Assembly: GCF_003002055.1 (NCBI RefSeq)
Contig: NZ_PVZF01000001.1
Coordinates: forward strand, 830,185 to 894,184
DNA from: Kineococcus rhizosphaerae
GTDB lineage: Bacteria; Actinomycetota; Actinomycetes; Actinomycetales; Kineococcaceae
Direction of reading: 5' to 3'
DNA length: 64,000 nucleotides
In this document: positions 18,489 through 27,338 of the stretch, piece by piece
Layout of the letters: each line of letters begins with the position of its first letter
Numbering within the stretch: position 1 is the first letter of the stretch
Position numbers and translations under genes: made by a program
Notes under the pieces: generated by a model
Database searches by the model: none
The model's input: only the letters and a program-made list of their open reading frames with translations
Told to the model about the DNA's origin: nothing

Positions 18489-18517
18489 TGCACCGTCGAC
18501 GTGCTCGCAGCGGTGCA
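18489..18517. promoter_or_regulatory. Candidate operator between gabT and its divergent regulator
   Basis: TGCACCG (18489-18495) and CGGTGCA (18511-18517) form a perfect inverted repeat with a 15-bp spacer. The half-site centres are 22 bp apart, about two helical turns, suiting a dimer. The symmetry extends outward as ATC/GAT with one extra base on the right. It lies just before the PucR-type regulator start and 45 bp from the gabT start. Binding by that regulator is inferred. Confidence 0.5.
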
Positions 18518-18519
18518 AG

Positions 18520-19875
18520 ATGTCCTGCGTGGTGCAGCTCGCCGACCTCCTCGCGACCCCGTCCCTGGACCTGCGTCTCGTCGTCGGCGACCCGGGCGTC
18601 GCGGTGCGCTGGGTCGCGACCAGCGAGCTCGACGACCCGACCGCCTTCCTGGAGGGCGGTGAGCTGCTGCTGACCACGGGGCTGCGCGTGCCGCGCGCGG
18701 GGTGGGCGCGCTGGGTCGAGCGGCTCGTGGCCGCCGGGGTCTCGGGCGTGGGCTTCGGCGTCGGCCTCAGCCACCGCACCGTGCCGCGGACCCTCGTGAC
18801 GGCCGCGGGCACGGCCGGGCTCGCCCTCGTCGAGGTGCCGGTCCCGACCCCGTTCATCGCCGTCTCCCGGCGCCTGGCGGACCTGCTGCGGCGCGGGGAG
18901 AACGAGGCCGAGGCGGCCGCCGCCCGGGCCCAGCGCGACCTCACCGTGGCCGCGACCGGGCCGGACGGGACCCGCGCCGTCCTGGTGCGGGCCGCGCGGG
19001 CCGTCGGGGGGTCGGCCTGGCTGCTCGACGCCGCCGGCACCGTGCTGGCCGCCAGCACGGCCGCCGCACCGTCCGCGGCGGCCCTCGACGGGTTGCGGCG
19101 CGTGCGCGGGCAGGGCGCCCGCGCGGCCTGGAGCGAGGTGACGGCCACCGGGTCGTCGACGTTGCTGGCCAGCGGCACGTCCCGCTGGCTGCTGGTGACC
19201 GGCGCACCCGGCGCCCCGCGCGCCGTGCGGGGCACCCTCGGCACCGCCGCGGCCCTGCTGGGCCTGCTCACGTCCCGCCCGGGCGGGGAGGCGACGTCGG
19301 TCCTGACGGCCGTGGTGGTCGACCTCGTCCTCGACGGGCGGGTGGACCCGGCCCGGCGGCTGGCCGGCACCGTCGGCCTCGACCTGCCCGACCCCGTCGT
19401 CGTCGTGCGGTGGGCGGGGACCGCCCCCGCCGGTGCGCTCGTCGCCGAGCGCTACGCGCTGTTCGGCGCGGGTGAGGTCCCGGCCCTGGCCGGGCGGGCG
19501 GGCGTCGGGCGCGCCGTGGCGCTGACCGGGGCCGGCGAGGGCCGGCGCACGGCCGACCTCGCGTTCGCCCGGACCACCGCCGAGCGCCCGGTCGTCCTCG
19601 CGGGCGACCGGTCGCTGCCCGACCTGCTCGACGGGGAGGTCCTGACCCGCTGGTCGCGCGAGCGCCTCGCCGGTCTGGACCCCGAGCTGCGGGAGGCGGT
19701 GCAGGTGTTCCTGGCCCACCACGGAGCCCGTCAGCCCACCGCCGAAGCCCTGGGCCTGCACCGCAACACGTTGCGGCACAGACTCTCCCGCGCCCAGGAG
19801 ATTCTGGGCGTGTCGTGGGAGGACCCCACCGACCGCGCGGAGGTGTGGCTGGCCCTGACGGCCCGGCCGAGCTGA
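18520..19875 (+). CDS. PucR-family transcriptional regulator, probable activator of gabT-gabD
   Basis: The product has about 451 residues. The N-terminal ligand domain of PucR type ([20 protein letters not shown], then [10 protein letters not shown]) covers residues 1-130. A variable middle region follows, and the C-terminal helix-turn-helix ([36 protein letters not shown]) ends the protein. Family members regulate purine, GABA and proline use. Divergence from gabT suggests a GABA-responsive role. The start may be ATG 18520 or the GTGs at 18529 and 18532; the ATG would overlap the right arm of the candidate operator closely. The frame is open far upstream but only as the shadow of gabT. Confidence 0.88.
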   Translation: MSCVVQLADLLATPSLDLRLVVGDPGVAVRWVATSELDDPTAFLEGGELLLTTGLRVPRAGWARWVERLVAAGVSGVGFGVGLSHRTVPRTLVTAAGTAGLALVEVPVPTPFIAVSRRLADLLRRGENEAEAAAARAQRDLTVAATGPDGTRAVLVRAARAVGGSAWLLDAAGTVLAASTAAAPSAAALDGLRRVRGQGARAAWSEVTATGSSTLLASGTSRWLLVTGAPGAPRAVRGTLGTAAALLGLLTSRPGGEATSVLTAVVVDLVLDGRVDPARRLAGTVGLDLPDPVVVVRWAGTAPAGALVAERYALFGAGEVPALAGRAGVGRAVALTGAGEGRRTADLAFARTTAERPVVLAGDRSLPDLLDGEVLTRWSRERLAGLDPELREAVQVFLAHHGARQPTAEALGLHRNTLRHRLSRAQEILGVSWEDPTDRAEVWLALTARPS

Positions 19876-19888
19876 CAGACTGCCCGCC

Positions 19889-20305
19889 GTGGCCCTCGAT
19901 CCCGCCGCCCTGCCGGCGTCCGCCCTGGAGTTCCTCGCCGAGCGGCACCTCGCGACCCTGACCACCCTGCGCGCGGACGGCTCACCGCACGTCGTCCCCG
20001 TCGGCTTCACCTTCGACCCCGCGACCCGCGAGGTCCGCGTGATCACCTCCGGCACCTCGCGCAAGGCCGTCCACGCCCGGCGGGGGTCGCGCTGCGTCGT
20101 GGCGCAGGTCGACGGCCGACGCTGGCTGTCGCTGGAGGGCGAGGGCCGCGTCCTGACCGACGCCGGGGCCGTGCGCGACGCCGAGGAGCGGTACGCCGTG
20201 CGCTACCGCACCCCGCGGGAGAACCCCCAGCGCGTCGTCGTGGTCTTCACCGTCGACCGCGTGCTCGGGTCGGTCCCGCCGTGGGACTCGCCGACGGGCC
20301 GCTGA
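19889..20305 (+). CDS. Pyridoxamine 5'-phosphate oxidase-fold protein (flavin/F420-binding type)
   Basis: A 138-residue split-barrel protein. The N-terminus [31 protein letters not shown] is typical of the PPOX-class proteins that bind FMN or coenzyme F420, and [23 protein letters not shown] matches the C-terminal strand of the actinobacterial F420-related subgroup (Rv1155-like). Such proteins reduce or bind small aromatic substrates or haem products. The GTG start lies 13 bp after the PucR-type gene, so the two may be cotranscribed. Cofactor choice cannot be decided here. It converges with the acyltransferase-like gene seven bases downstream. Confidence 0.85.
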   Translation: MALDPAALPASALEFLAERHLATLTTLRADGSPHVVPVGFTFDPATREVRVITSGTSRKAVHARRGSRCVVAQVDGRRWLSLEGEGRVLTDAGAVRDAEERYAVRYRTPRENPQRVVVVFTVDRVLGSVPPWDSPTGR

Positions 20306-20311
20306 CGGGGG

Positions 20312-20986
20312 TCAGCCTCGCTGCGGGCCGCATCGTCCGCGCGGCTCGGCCCAGTGCCCGCCGCCGCGCAGGTGCGCGAGCACCAGGTGCTCCAGGCGCG
20401 TGCGCGGCACGGCGTGGGCGAGGACCTCCGCCGGCGGCCGGCGGAACACGAACTTCGCGACCGCCCGGTCGGCCGCGCCGTCGCGCACGACCTGCCCGAC
20501 CTCGAACCGGCGCGCGAAGCGCACGATGCCGCTGTCCGGGCCCAGAGCGCCCAGCAGCGGGTCGAGCAGCCAGGAGCGGCAGTGGAACTCCCTCGCACCC
20601 AGGACGCGGGCGGCCCGCGCGAAGGAGTCCGCCACAGCCGCTTCGCTCAGCCCGCCGCCCTCCGGGACGTGGACGGCGTGCCCGTCGTCGTCGGGCCGTC
20701 GCTCGAACTGCAACCGCCCGAGGGCGACGACGTCCGCGCGGACGAGCCCGAGCAGCCAGTCGACCTCGATGTCGTCGCCGTACGCACCCAGCTTGCGGTC
20801 GACGTCGGCGAGCGTCGCGGTGGTCGTCTCCTCGTCCAACCCGAACCGGACGAAGCGGCGACGCACCTCGGGCTCCAGACCGGCCACGGCTGCGACGAAC
20901 CGCGGCACCGTGAGGTCCAGCACGGGGGCCCGGTCCGCCTCCAGGGCCGCCCGCACGGCCTGCTCGTCGTCCACCTCGTCGGCCAC
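20312..20986 (-). CDS. Acyltransferase-like domain protein of unknown function
   Basis: A 224-residue protein from GTG 20986. It contains ALRAALEADRAP-like helices, then GLEPEVRRRFVRFGLDEETTTATLADVDRKL, a DWLLGLVRADVVALGRLQFERR segment and LGAREFHCRSWLLDPLLGALGPDSGIVRFARRF. This layout matches the GNAT-like acyltransferase-domain proteins common in actinobacteria that have no assigned reaction. The start is two bases after the DivIVA-repeat gene's stop, indicating an operon with rlmN and that gene. The frame extends upstream without protein-like character. Function is not assigned. Confidence 0.72.
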   Translation of the reverse strand: MADEVDDEQAVRAALEADRAPVLDLTVPRFVAAVAGLEPEVRRRFVRFGLDEETTTATLADVDRKLGAYGDDIEVDWLLGLVRADVVALGRLQFERRPDDDGHAVHVPEGGGLSEAAVADSFARAARVLGAREFHCRSWLLDPLLGALGPDSGIVRFARRFEVGQVVRDGAADRAVAKFVFRRPPAEVLAHAVPRTRLEHLVLAHLRGGGHWAEPRGRCGPQRG

Positions 20987-20988
20987 CG

Positions 20989-21573
20989 CTAGCGCTCGAA
21001 CGTCACCATGAGCTCGACCACGCGGTCCAGGAAGGCGTCCACGGGGGCCTCGCGGTACCCGCGGGCCCCGCGCCGGGGGCGGAACAGCGCGCCGCGCACG
21101 TCGTCGGCGCTCAGCGCCACCCGTCCGCCGAAGTGGTCGGCCAGCAGCGCGCACAGGGCGTCGACGTCGCGGGGGCTGTACCCGCGGCGCAGCCCGCGCG
21201 CCCGGGGGAAGCGCTCGCCCCGGCGCTCGGACAGCCGTCCCGAGACGGCCGCTGCGAGGGCGGCACGGCGCTCGGCGTAGTGCCGCTGGTCGTCCTGGGC
21301 CAGGGCGTGGTCGCGTTCGCGGCGGGCGAGGGCGTCCTCGACCTCGGCGAGCAGGGCGTCGGTGTCCTCGACGTCGTACCCGCCGAGCTGCGAGCCGAAC
21401 CCGACCGCCCGGACCTGGGCCGAGGCGACCTTGCCGGCCGGCACGGCCCGGGCGAGGTGGTCGAAGAACAGGTCGACGTCGCCGACCCGGTACCCCCGGC
21501 GCAGACCCCTGGCCCGCGCCGGGCGCTCGAGGATCAGCTGCGACAGCTGCGGGCCCTCGACGTCGGTGCTCAC
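20989..21573 (-). CDS. DivIVA-domain repeat protein
   Basis: A 194-residue protein with repeated short DivIVA-like units: [24 protein letters not shown] (about residues 15-40), [24 protein letters not shown] (about 120-145) and a third shortened unit [20 protein letters not shown] at the C-terminus. In DivIVA the GYxxxxVDxF pattern binds membrane at curved or polar sites. A helical Glu/Arg-rich stretch lies between units. The GTG start overlaps the rlmN stop by four bases. A role in polar growth or division is possible from the domain only. The long coiled coil of true DivIVA/Wag31 is absent. Confidence 0.78.
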   Translation of the reverse strand: MSTDVEGPQLSQLILERPARARGLRRGYRVGDVDLFFDHLARAVPAGKVASAQVRAVGFGSQLGGYDVEDTDALLAEVEDALARRERDHALAQDDQRHYAERRAALAAAVSGRLSERRGERFPRARGLRRGYSPRDVDALCALLADHFGGRVALSADDVRGALFRPRRGARGYREAPVDAFLDRVVELMVTFER

Positions 21574-22751
21574 GCGGTGGGCTGCTCGGGTCCGATGGCC
21601 GCGAGCTGCCCGCAGGCCCCGTCGATCTCGCTGCCCCGGGTGTCGCGCACGGTCGTCGGGATGCCGCGGGCCTCCAGGGCCGCGACGAACGCCTTCTCCA
21701 CCGCCGGGTCCGACGCCGTCCACTTCGAGCCCGGGGTCGGGTTCAGCGGGATCGGGTTGACGTGGACCCAGCCGCGGCCGCGGGCGTTGAGCAGCTTGCC
21801 GAGCCGGTCGGCGCGCCAGGCCTGGTCGTTGATGTCGCGGATGAGCGCGTACTCGATGCTGACGCGGCGGCCGGTGGACTCGAAGTAGCGGCGGGCCGCG
21901 TCGAGGGCCTCGCCGACGTTCCACCGCTGGTTGATCGGCACGAGGTCGTTGCGCAGCTCGTCGTCGGGGGCGTGCAGGCTCAGGGCCAGCGTCGCGGCGA
22001 TGCCCTCGGCGGCGAACTTGTCGATCGCCGGGACGAGCCCGACGGTCGACATCGTGATGCCCCGGGCGGAGATCCCCAGGCCGTCGGGGGCGGGCTGGGT
22101 GAGCCGGCGCACGGCGGCGACCGCGGACTTGTAGTTGGCCAACGCCTCCCCCATGCCCATGAAGACGACGTTGTTCACGCGCCCCTCGCCGCCGGGGACC
22201 TCACCGCGGGCCAGGGCCCGGGAGGCGGCCGTGACCTGCTCGACGATCTCGGCCGTCGACAGGTTGCGGGTCAGCCCGGCCTGGCCGGTGGCGCAGAACG
22301 GGCAGTTCATCCCGCAGCCGGCCTGGCTGGAGATGCAGATCGTGTCGCGGTTCCGGTAGCGCATGAGCACCGACTCCACGAGGGCGCCGTCGTGCAGGCG
22401 GTACAGCGTCTTGACCGTGGTGCCCTTGTCCGCCGTCAGGGTGCGGATCCCCGTCAGCAGCGTCGGCAGCAGCGCCTCGGAGATCCTCGCGCGGCTGGCC
22501 GCGGGCAGGTCCGTCATCTTCGCGGGGTCGTCCTCGAGCCGCTCGAACCACTGCGTGGCGAGCTGCTTGCCGCGGAACGCCTTCTCGCCCAGCGCGACCA
22601 TCGCCTCCCCGCGCTCGGCGGGCTCGAGGTCGACGAAGTGCCGCGGCGGCTTGCCGCGGCGCGGGGCCGACATGACGAGCTTGCCGGGGCCGGCCGGGGC
22701 CAGCGGCAGGGGCTCGCGGGGCGGGGAGGTGAGGTCTGCGGGAGTCGACAT
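21570..22751 (-). CDS. rlmN: 23S rRNA (adenine2503-C2)-methyltransferase (dual-specificity RlmN)
   Basis: A 393-residue radical SAM enzyme that methylates A2503 of 23S rRNA and A37 of some tRNAs. The cluster motif is C146, C150 and C153 ([13 protein letters not shown]). The mechanistic cysteine near the C-terminus is visible in EIDGACGQL. Other hallmarks are [25 protein letters not shown] and [13 protein letters not shown]. The start ATG 22751 has GGAG eight bases upstream. The N-terminal 25 residues are Pro-rich and variable. It is followed by the DivIVA-repeat gene with a four-base overlap. Confidence 0.97.
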   Translation of the reverse strand: MSTPADLTSPPREPLPLAPAGPGKLVMSAPRRGKPPRHFVDLEPAERGEAMVALGEKAFRGKQLATQWFERLEDDPAKMTDLPAASRARISEALLPTLLTGIRTLTADKGTTVKTLYRLHDGALVESVLMRYRNRDTICISSQAGCGMNCPFCATGQAGLTRNLSTAEIVEQVTAASRALARGEVPGGEGRVNNVVFMGMGEALANYKSAVAAVRRLTQPAPDGLGISARGITMSTVGLVPAIDKFAAEGIAATLALSLHAPDDELRNDLVPINQRWNVGEALDAARRYFESTGRRVSIEYALIRDINDQAWRADRLGKLLNARGRGWVHVNPIPLNPTPGSKWTASDPAVEKAFVAALEARGIPTTVRDTRGSEIDGACGQLAAIGPEQPTA

Positions 22752-22782
22752 CGTGACTCCATGGTAAGGGCGGGTGGCCCGC

Positions 22783-23643
22783 TCAGGGGCCGACGAACCA
22801 CAGGAGCAGGAGGTGCACGACGGGGGCGGCCGGCAGCAGCGAGTCCAGCCGGTCCATCACCCCGCCGTGCCCGGGCAGCAGCGTGCCCATGTCCTTGATG
22901 CCGAGGTCGCGCTTGAGCATCGACTCCGACAGGTCCCCGCCGATGGCGACGACGACGGTCACCAGCCCCAGGACCACGCCCTGCCACCAGTGACCGCCCA
23001 GGGTCAGCGGCAGCGCGATCGCCCCGGCCAGCGCCCCGACGAGCAGGGACCCGGCGCTGCCCTCCCACGACTTCTTGGGGCTGACCGAGGGGGCCATGGG
23101 GTGCTTGCCGAAGAAGACGCCCGCCGCGTACCCGCCGACGTCGCTGCAGATGACGACGAGCACGAAGACGAGCACCCGCCAGGCGCCCTGCGTCGCGGCC
23201 AGCATGAGCATGGCGAACCCGGCCAGCAGCGGGCCGTACGTGACGATGAAGACCCCGCCCGCGACGTCGCGGACCGCGGGGACCCGGACCTCGGAGCCGT
23301 GGTCGCCGTCACCGGCCACGAGCCGGTAGGCGACGACGGCGAAGACCGTCAGGGCGTAGGCGACGAAGAGGGTCTCCCCGCCGCCGAGGTAGGCACCCGG
23401 CAGCATGGCCAGGGTGCCCGCGACGGGCGGCAGCACGGGGACGCGCAGGTGCCGGGCCCGGAAGGCCCGCACCACCTCGATCGTCCCGTAGAGGACGGCG
23501 GCGCTGGCCAGCACGAGGAACGCCTCGCGGCGGACGAACAGGCTCGCGATGAGCACGCCGCCCATGGCCAGTCCCATGCCGATCGCGGCGGGCAGGTTGC
23601 GCCCGGCCCGCCGCGGTGGCTTGCGCGTGGTCTCGCTGGTCAC
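22783..23643 (-). CDS. cdsA: Phosphatidate cytidylyltransferase
   Basis: CdsA makes CDP-diacylglycerol, precursor of membrane phospholipids, from phosphatidate and CTP. The 286-residue chain has about seven to eight membrane helices and the family signature near the C-terminus, [28 protein letters not shown]. The preceding [14 protein letters not shown] segment is also conserved. The first 15 residues are polar and basic. No Shine-Dalgarno precedes GTG 23643. Its place 23 bp after frr matches the conserved order pyrH-frr-cdsA. Confidence 0.95.
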   Translation of the reverse strand: MTSETTRKPPRRAGRNLPAAIGMGLAMGGVLIASLFVRREAFLVLASAAVLYGTIEVVRAFRARHLRVPVLPPVAGTLAMLPGAYLGGGETLFVAYALTVFAVVAYRLVAGDGDHGSEVRVPAVRDVAGGVFIVTYGPLLAGFAMLMLAATQGAWRVLVFVLVVICSDVGGYAAGVFFGKHPMAPSVSPKKSWEGSAGSLLVGALAGAIALPLTLGGHWWQGVVLGLVTVVVAIGGDLSESMLKRDLGIKDMGTLLPGHGGVMDRLDSLLPAAPVVHLLLLWFVGP

Positions 23644-23666
23644 GGTTCGAGGTCGCCGGTGGGTCC

Positions 23667-24224
23667 TCAGACGGCGAGGAGCTCGGCTTCCTTGTTCTTC
23701 AGCAGCTCGTCGACGGCGTCGACGTGCTTCTTGGTGACCGACTCCAGCTCCTTCTCGGCCCGGCCCACCTCGTCCTCACCGGCTTCGCCGTCCTTGACGA
23801 TGCGGTCGAGCTCCTCCTTGGCGCGGCGACGGACGTTGCGCAGCGAGACGCGGGCGTCCTCGGCCTTGGAGCGGGCGAGCTTGATGTAGTCCTTGCGGCG
23901 TTCCTCGGTCAGCTGCGGCAGCACGATCCGGATGACGTTGCCGTCGTTGCTCGGGTTGACGCCGAGGTCGGAGTTGCGCAGCGCCTTCTCGATCTCCCCC
24001 ATCGCCCCGCGGTCGAAGGGGGTGATGAGGACCGAGCGGGCCTCGGGGATCTGGAAGCTGGCCAGCTGCTGCAGCGGGGTGGGCGCGCCGTAGTAGTCCA
24101 CCAGGATCTTGAAGAACATCGCCGCGTTCGCCCGGCCGGTGCGGATCGCCCCGAAGTCCTCCTTGGCGACCTCGACCGCCTTTTCCATCTTCTCCTCGGC
24201 CTCGAGGAGGGTGTCGTCGATCAC
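23667..24224 (-). CDS. frr: Ribosome recycling factor
   Basis: RRF splits post-termination ribosomes together with EF-G. The 185-residue length is standard. Conserved sections are [33 protein letters not shown] and the C-terminal [24 protein letters not shown] helix, matching the three-helix bundle and its tip domain. GTG 24224 has AAGGGA eight bases upstream. It lies 57 bp after pyrH and is very probably cotranscribed with it. Confidence 0.98.
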   Translation of the reverse strand: MIDDTLLEAEEKMEKAVEVAKEDFGAIRTGRANAAMFFKILVDYYGAPTPLQQLASFQIPEARSVLITPFDRGAMGEIEKALRNSDLGVNPSNDGNVIRIVLPQLTEERRKDYIKLARSKAEDARVSLRNVRRRAKEELDRIVKDGEAGEDEVGRAEKELESVTKKHVDAVDELLKNKEAELLAV

Positions 24225-24281
24225 GGTGGTCCCTTCGTCCTTCGTGCAGTCGCCGCAGGCCCGGCACGGACTGGCTGAGCG

Positions 24282-25043
24282 TCAGTCCGCGATCACCTGC
24301 GTGCCGATCCTCTCACCCCGCAGGGCACGGGCCACGCCCTGGCCCTCCATCCCGAAGACCATCATCGGCAGGCGGTTGTCCATGCACAGGCTGAAGGCGG
24401 TCTGGTCGACGACGCGCAGGTTCTTCCGCATCGCCTCCGCGTAGCTGATCGTGTCGATCTTGGTGGCGGCCGGATCGGTGCGCGGGTCGCCCGTGTAGAC
24501 GCCGTCGACGCCGTTCTTGGCCATCAGCACCGCGTCGGCGCGCACCTCGAGCGCGCGCTGGGCCGCGACGGTGTCGGTGGAGAAGTACGGCATGCCGGCG
24601 CCCGCACCGAAGATCACGACACGGCCCTTCTCCATGTGCCGGATGGCGCGCCGCGGGATGTACGGCTCGGCGACCTGGCCCATCGTGATGGCGGTCTGCA
24701 CGCGGGTCTGGACGCCGGCCTGCTCCAGGAAGTCCTGCAGGGCCAGGGCGTTCATGACCGTCCCGAGCATGCCCATGTAGTCGGCGCGGCTGCGCTCCAT
24801 GCCGCGCTGCGACAGCTCGGCGCCGCGGAAGAAGTTGCCGCCGCCGACGACGATCGCGACCTGGACGCCCTCCTTGACGGGACCGGCGATCTCGCGGGCC
24901 ACCTGGGCGATGACGTCGGGGTCGACGCCGACCTGGCCGTTGCCGAAGAACTCCCCCGACAGCTTCAGGAGCACGCGCTGGTACGCGGGCCGCGGGTGGA
25001 CGGTCCCGGCCTCGAGGTCGACGGTCAGGCTGGGCTCGCTCAC
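24282..25043 (-). CDS. pyrH: Uridylate kinase (UMP kinase)
   Basis: PyrH phosphorylates UMP to UDP with ATP and is a hexamer of the amino-acid-kinase fold. The 253-residue chain has [12 protein letters not shown] near the start (phosphate-binding lysine), [10 protein letters not shown], the [18 protein letters not shown] segment characteristic of bacterial UMP kinase, and [13 protein letters not shown] near the C-terminus. GTG 25043 has GAGGAG nine bases upstream. A strong terminator at 25154-25188 separates it from tsf. Confidence 0.98.
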   Translation of the reverse strand: MSEPSLTVDLEAGTVHPRPAYQRVLLKLSGEFFGNGQVGVDPDVIAQVAREIAGPVKEGVQVAIVVGGGNFFRGAELSQRGMERSRADYMGMLGTVMNALALQDFLEQAGVQTRVQTAITMGQVAEPYIPRRAIRHMEKGRVVIFGAGAGMPYFSTDTVAAQRALEVRADAVLMAKNGVDGVYTGDPRTDPAATKIDTISYAEAMRKNLRVVDQTAFSLCMDNRLPMMVFGMEGQGVARALRGERIGTQVIAD

Positions 25044-25153
25044 GCGGGGGCTCCTCGGGTGTGGGTGCGGGGGGGCGTCAGATCTCGGGCAGTCTGCCCC
25101 AGTCGGGTGGTGGAGGTCACGCTGGGTGCACCGCGACTGCTCCGGACGTGCGA

Positions 25154-25188
25154 ACGGGGTGGGGGGACCGCTGGTCCCCCCACCCCGT
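25154..25188 (-). terminator. Intrinsic terminator downstream of tsf
   Basis: Perfect 16-bp arms (25154-25169 and 25173-25188) enclose a three-base loop. The arms are GC-rich and carry a run of six G and six C. The hairpin follows the tsf stop (25211) in the direction of transcription, so it should end the rpsB-tsf transcript before pyrH. No U-tract is present. Confidence 0.85.
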
Positions 25189-25210
25189 CACGTCGTCGTG
25201 CGGGTCGTCC

Positions 25211-26038
25211 TCAGACGCCGGCCCGGAAGCGGGCGAACGCGGTCACCTGGGCGCCGGCGTCGGCCAGCAGCTTGGTGATCGTGACCTTCTGGTCCTTGGC
25301 GAACGGCTGCTCGAGCAGGACGTTGTCCTTGAAGAAGGAGTTGACGCGACCCTCGACGATCTTGGGCAGCGCGGCCTCGGGCTTCTTCTCCTCGCGCGCG
25401 GTCTCCTCGGCGATGCGGCGCTCGGACTCGACCTTCTCGGCCGGGACCTCGTCGCGGGTGAGGTAGGTCGGGCTCATCGCGGCGGTGTGCATGGCGATGT
25501 CCTTGCCCAGGGCGTCGTTGTCGACGTCGAGGGCGACGAGGACACCGATGGTCGGGGGCAGGTCGGTGGCGGTGCGGTGCAGGTACGCCGAGACGTGCTT
25601 GCCCTCGATGCGCGCGACGTTGGGGACGAGGATCTTCTCGCCCATCGTGGCGTTGGCCTCGTCGAGGACGGACTGGACGGTCTTGCCGTCGATCTCGGAG
25701 GCGAGCAGGGCGGCGGAGTCGGTCGCGCCGACGGCCACGGCCTGGGCCAGCACCTGCTCGGCCAGGGCCACGAAGCCCTCGGACTTGGCGACGAAGTCGG
25801 TCTCGCAGTTGACCTGGACCATGACGCCGAGGCCACCGTCCACGTGCACGGCCACGAGGCCGTTGGAGGCGTCGCGGTCGGCGCGCTTGGCGACGCCCTT
25901 CTGGCCCTTGATGCGCAGCAGCTCGATGGCCTTCTCGACGTCGCCGTCGGTCTCCACCAGGGCGTTCTTGCAGTCGAGCATGCCGGCGCCGGTCTTCTCG
26001 CGCAGCGCCTTGACGTCAGCGGCGGTGTACGCAGCCAC
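25211..26038 (-). CDS. tsf: Elongation factor Ts
   Basis: EF-Ts exchanges GDP for GTP on EF-Tu. The 275-residue protein begins AAYTAADVKALREKTGAGMLDCKNAL, the standard N-terminal UBA-like domain, and contains the EF-Tu contact TDFVAK (CETDFVAKSEGF). The start is GTG 26038 because AGAGGA lies six to seven bases upstream; the frame opens earlier without homology. It follows rpsB with a hairpin in the 120-bp spacer and ends before a strong terminator. Confidence 0.98.
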   Translation of the reverse strand: MAAYTAADVKALREKTGAGMLDCKNALVETDGDVEKAIELLRIKGQKGVAKRADRDASNGLVAVHVDGGLGVMVQVNCETDFVAKSEGFVALAEQVLAQAVAVGATDSAALLASEIDGKTVQSVLDEANATMGEKILVPNVARIEGKHVSAYLHRTATDLPPTIGVLVALDVDNDALGKDIAMHTAAMSPTYLTRDEVPAEKVESERRIAEETAREEKKPEAALPKIVEGRVNSFFKDNVLLEQPFAKDQKVTITKLLADAGAQVTAFARFRAGV

Positions 26039-26094
26039 GGTCGTTCCTCTCGTCGATTCCGTGAACTTCTTCTCGTGCTGGGGCAGGACGTGCG

Positions 26095-26126
26095 GACGCC
26101 CCGGGCCTGGGAGGGCCCGGGGCGTC
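26095..26126 (-). terminator. Hairpin in the rpsB-tsf spacer, possible attenuator
   Basis: GACGCCCCGGGCC (26095-26107) pairs perfectly with GGCCCGGGGCGTC (26114-26126) around a six-base loop. It stands between the rpsB stop and the tsf start on the same strand. Partial termination here could set the S2:EF-Ts ratio. The structure is seen; its effect is inferred. Confidence 0.6.
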
Positions 26127-26158
26127 ACCACAGGCGTCCTGTGTCAGTGCTGGGTCGC

Positions 26159-27085
26159 TCAGACCTGGGCGGGAGCCTCAGTGGTCTCCTCGGCCGGCGC
26201 CTCGACGGCGTCGCCCTCGGTGGCGGCGGCCTCGGCCGGCTGACCCTCGGCGGCCTCGGCGGCAGCGGCCTCGGGGGCGGTGGAGCCCTCGGCGGTCGCG
26301 GCGGACTCGGAGCCACCGGTCTGCTCACCCTCGTTGCCGGCGAGCAGGTCCTGCTCCCAGGCGGCGAGCGGCTCGGCCGCCTCGCCCTTGCCACCGTGAC
26401 GGACCTGCAGGCCCTCGGCGACGGCGTCGGCGATGACCCGGGTCAGCAGCGTGACGGAACGGATGGCGTCGTCGTTGCCGGGGATCCGGTAGTCGACGTC
26501 GTCCGGGTCGCAGTTGGAGTCCAGGATCGCGACGACCGGGATGTTCAGCTTCTTCGCCTCGTCGACCGCGAGGTGCTCCTTGTTCGTGTCGACGATCCAG
26601 ACCGCGGAGGGGACCTTGGTCATGTCGCGGATGCCGCCCAGGGTCTTGGTCAGCTTGTCGTACTCGCGACGCAGGACGAGCAGTTCCTTCTTCGTCAGAC
26701 CGGAGGCGGCGACGTCGTCGAAGTCGACCTGCTCCAGCTCGCGCATGCGGGAGATCCGCTTGCTGACGGTCTGGAAGTTGGTCAGCATGCCGCCGAGCCA
26801 GCGCTGGTTGACGTAGGGCATGCCCACGCGCGCGGCCTGCTCGGCGATGGACTCCTGAGCCTGCTTCTTCGTGCCGATGAACAGGATCGAGCCGCCGTGG
26901 GCGACGGTCTCCTTGACGAAGTCGTAGGCGCGGTCGATGAACGACAGCGACTGCTGCAGGTCGATGATGTAGATGCCGTTGCGCTCGGTGAAGAGGAAGC
27001 GCTTCATCTTGGGGTTCCAGCGACGGGTCTGGTGTCCGAAGTGCACACCGGACTCGAGCAGCTGGCGCATCGTCACGACGGCCAT
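26159..27085 (-). CDS. rpsB: 30S ribosomal protein S2 with acidic Ala/Glu-rich C-terminal tail
   Basis: The protein has 308 residues from ATG 27085, which has AGGAGG eight bases upstream. The conserved core ([63 protein letters not shown]) fills residues 1-240. The last 60 or so residues are a low-complexity tail rich in Ala, Glu and Thr, longer than in E. coli S2 but frequent in actinobacteria. The open frame upstream of 27085 has no S2 similarity and is treated as leader. Confidence 0.98.
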   Translation of the reverse strand: MAVVTMRQLLESGVHFGHQTRRWNPKMKRFLFTERNGIYIIDLQQSLSFIDRAYDFVKETVAHGGSILFIGTKKQAQESIAEQAARVGMPYVNQRWLGGMLTNFQTVSKRISRMRELEQVDFDDVAASGLTKKELLVLRREYDKLTKTLGGIRDMTKVPSAVWIVDTNKEHLAVDEAKKLNIPVVAILDSNCDPDDVDYRIPGNDDAIRSVTLLTRVIADAVAEGLQVRHGGKGEAAEPLAAWEQDLLAGNEGEQTGGSESAATAEGSTAPEAAAAEAAEGQPAEAAATEGDAVEAPAEETTEAPAQV

Positions 27086-27104
27086 GGGTGGTCCTCCTCG
27101 TGCC

Positions 27105-27235
27105 GGCCCCGGTCGGGGCCGATCGGTTCTGTCGTCGCGAGCCGGCCGGCTCGCACGCCTGGCCCCCCGAGCGCACCCGACCGCCGGGCTGACCCGGTGG
27201 ACCGAGAGGGTGCTCCCCCCGGCGAGGACGCCGGG
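27105..27235 (-). promoter_or_regulatory. rpsB 5' leader with two hairpins
   Basis: The 253-bp gap between rpsB and the divergent aminotransferase contains a hairpin GGCCCC/GGGGCC (27105-27120) some 20 bases before the rpsB ATG. A second one, CCCGGCG/CGCCGGG (27218-27224 with 27229-27235), lies further upstream. S2 autoregulates its operon through the leader in several bacteria. Whether these hairpins serve that purpose is unknown. Confidence 0.35.
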
Positions 27236-27338
27236 AACGGGGGACGCGATGTCACCCTGGACAGGCCCCCCCGACCGAAGGCTCGACTGAACGTTCGGCA
27301 GGAGGACGCGCACCGGGTGCCCGCCTAGTCTACGACGC

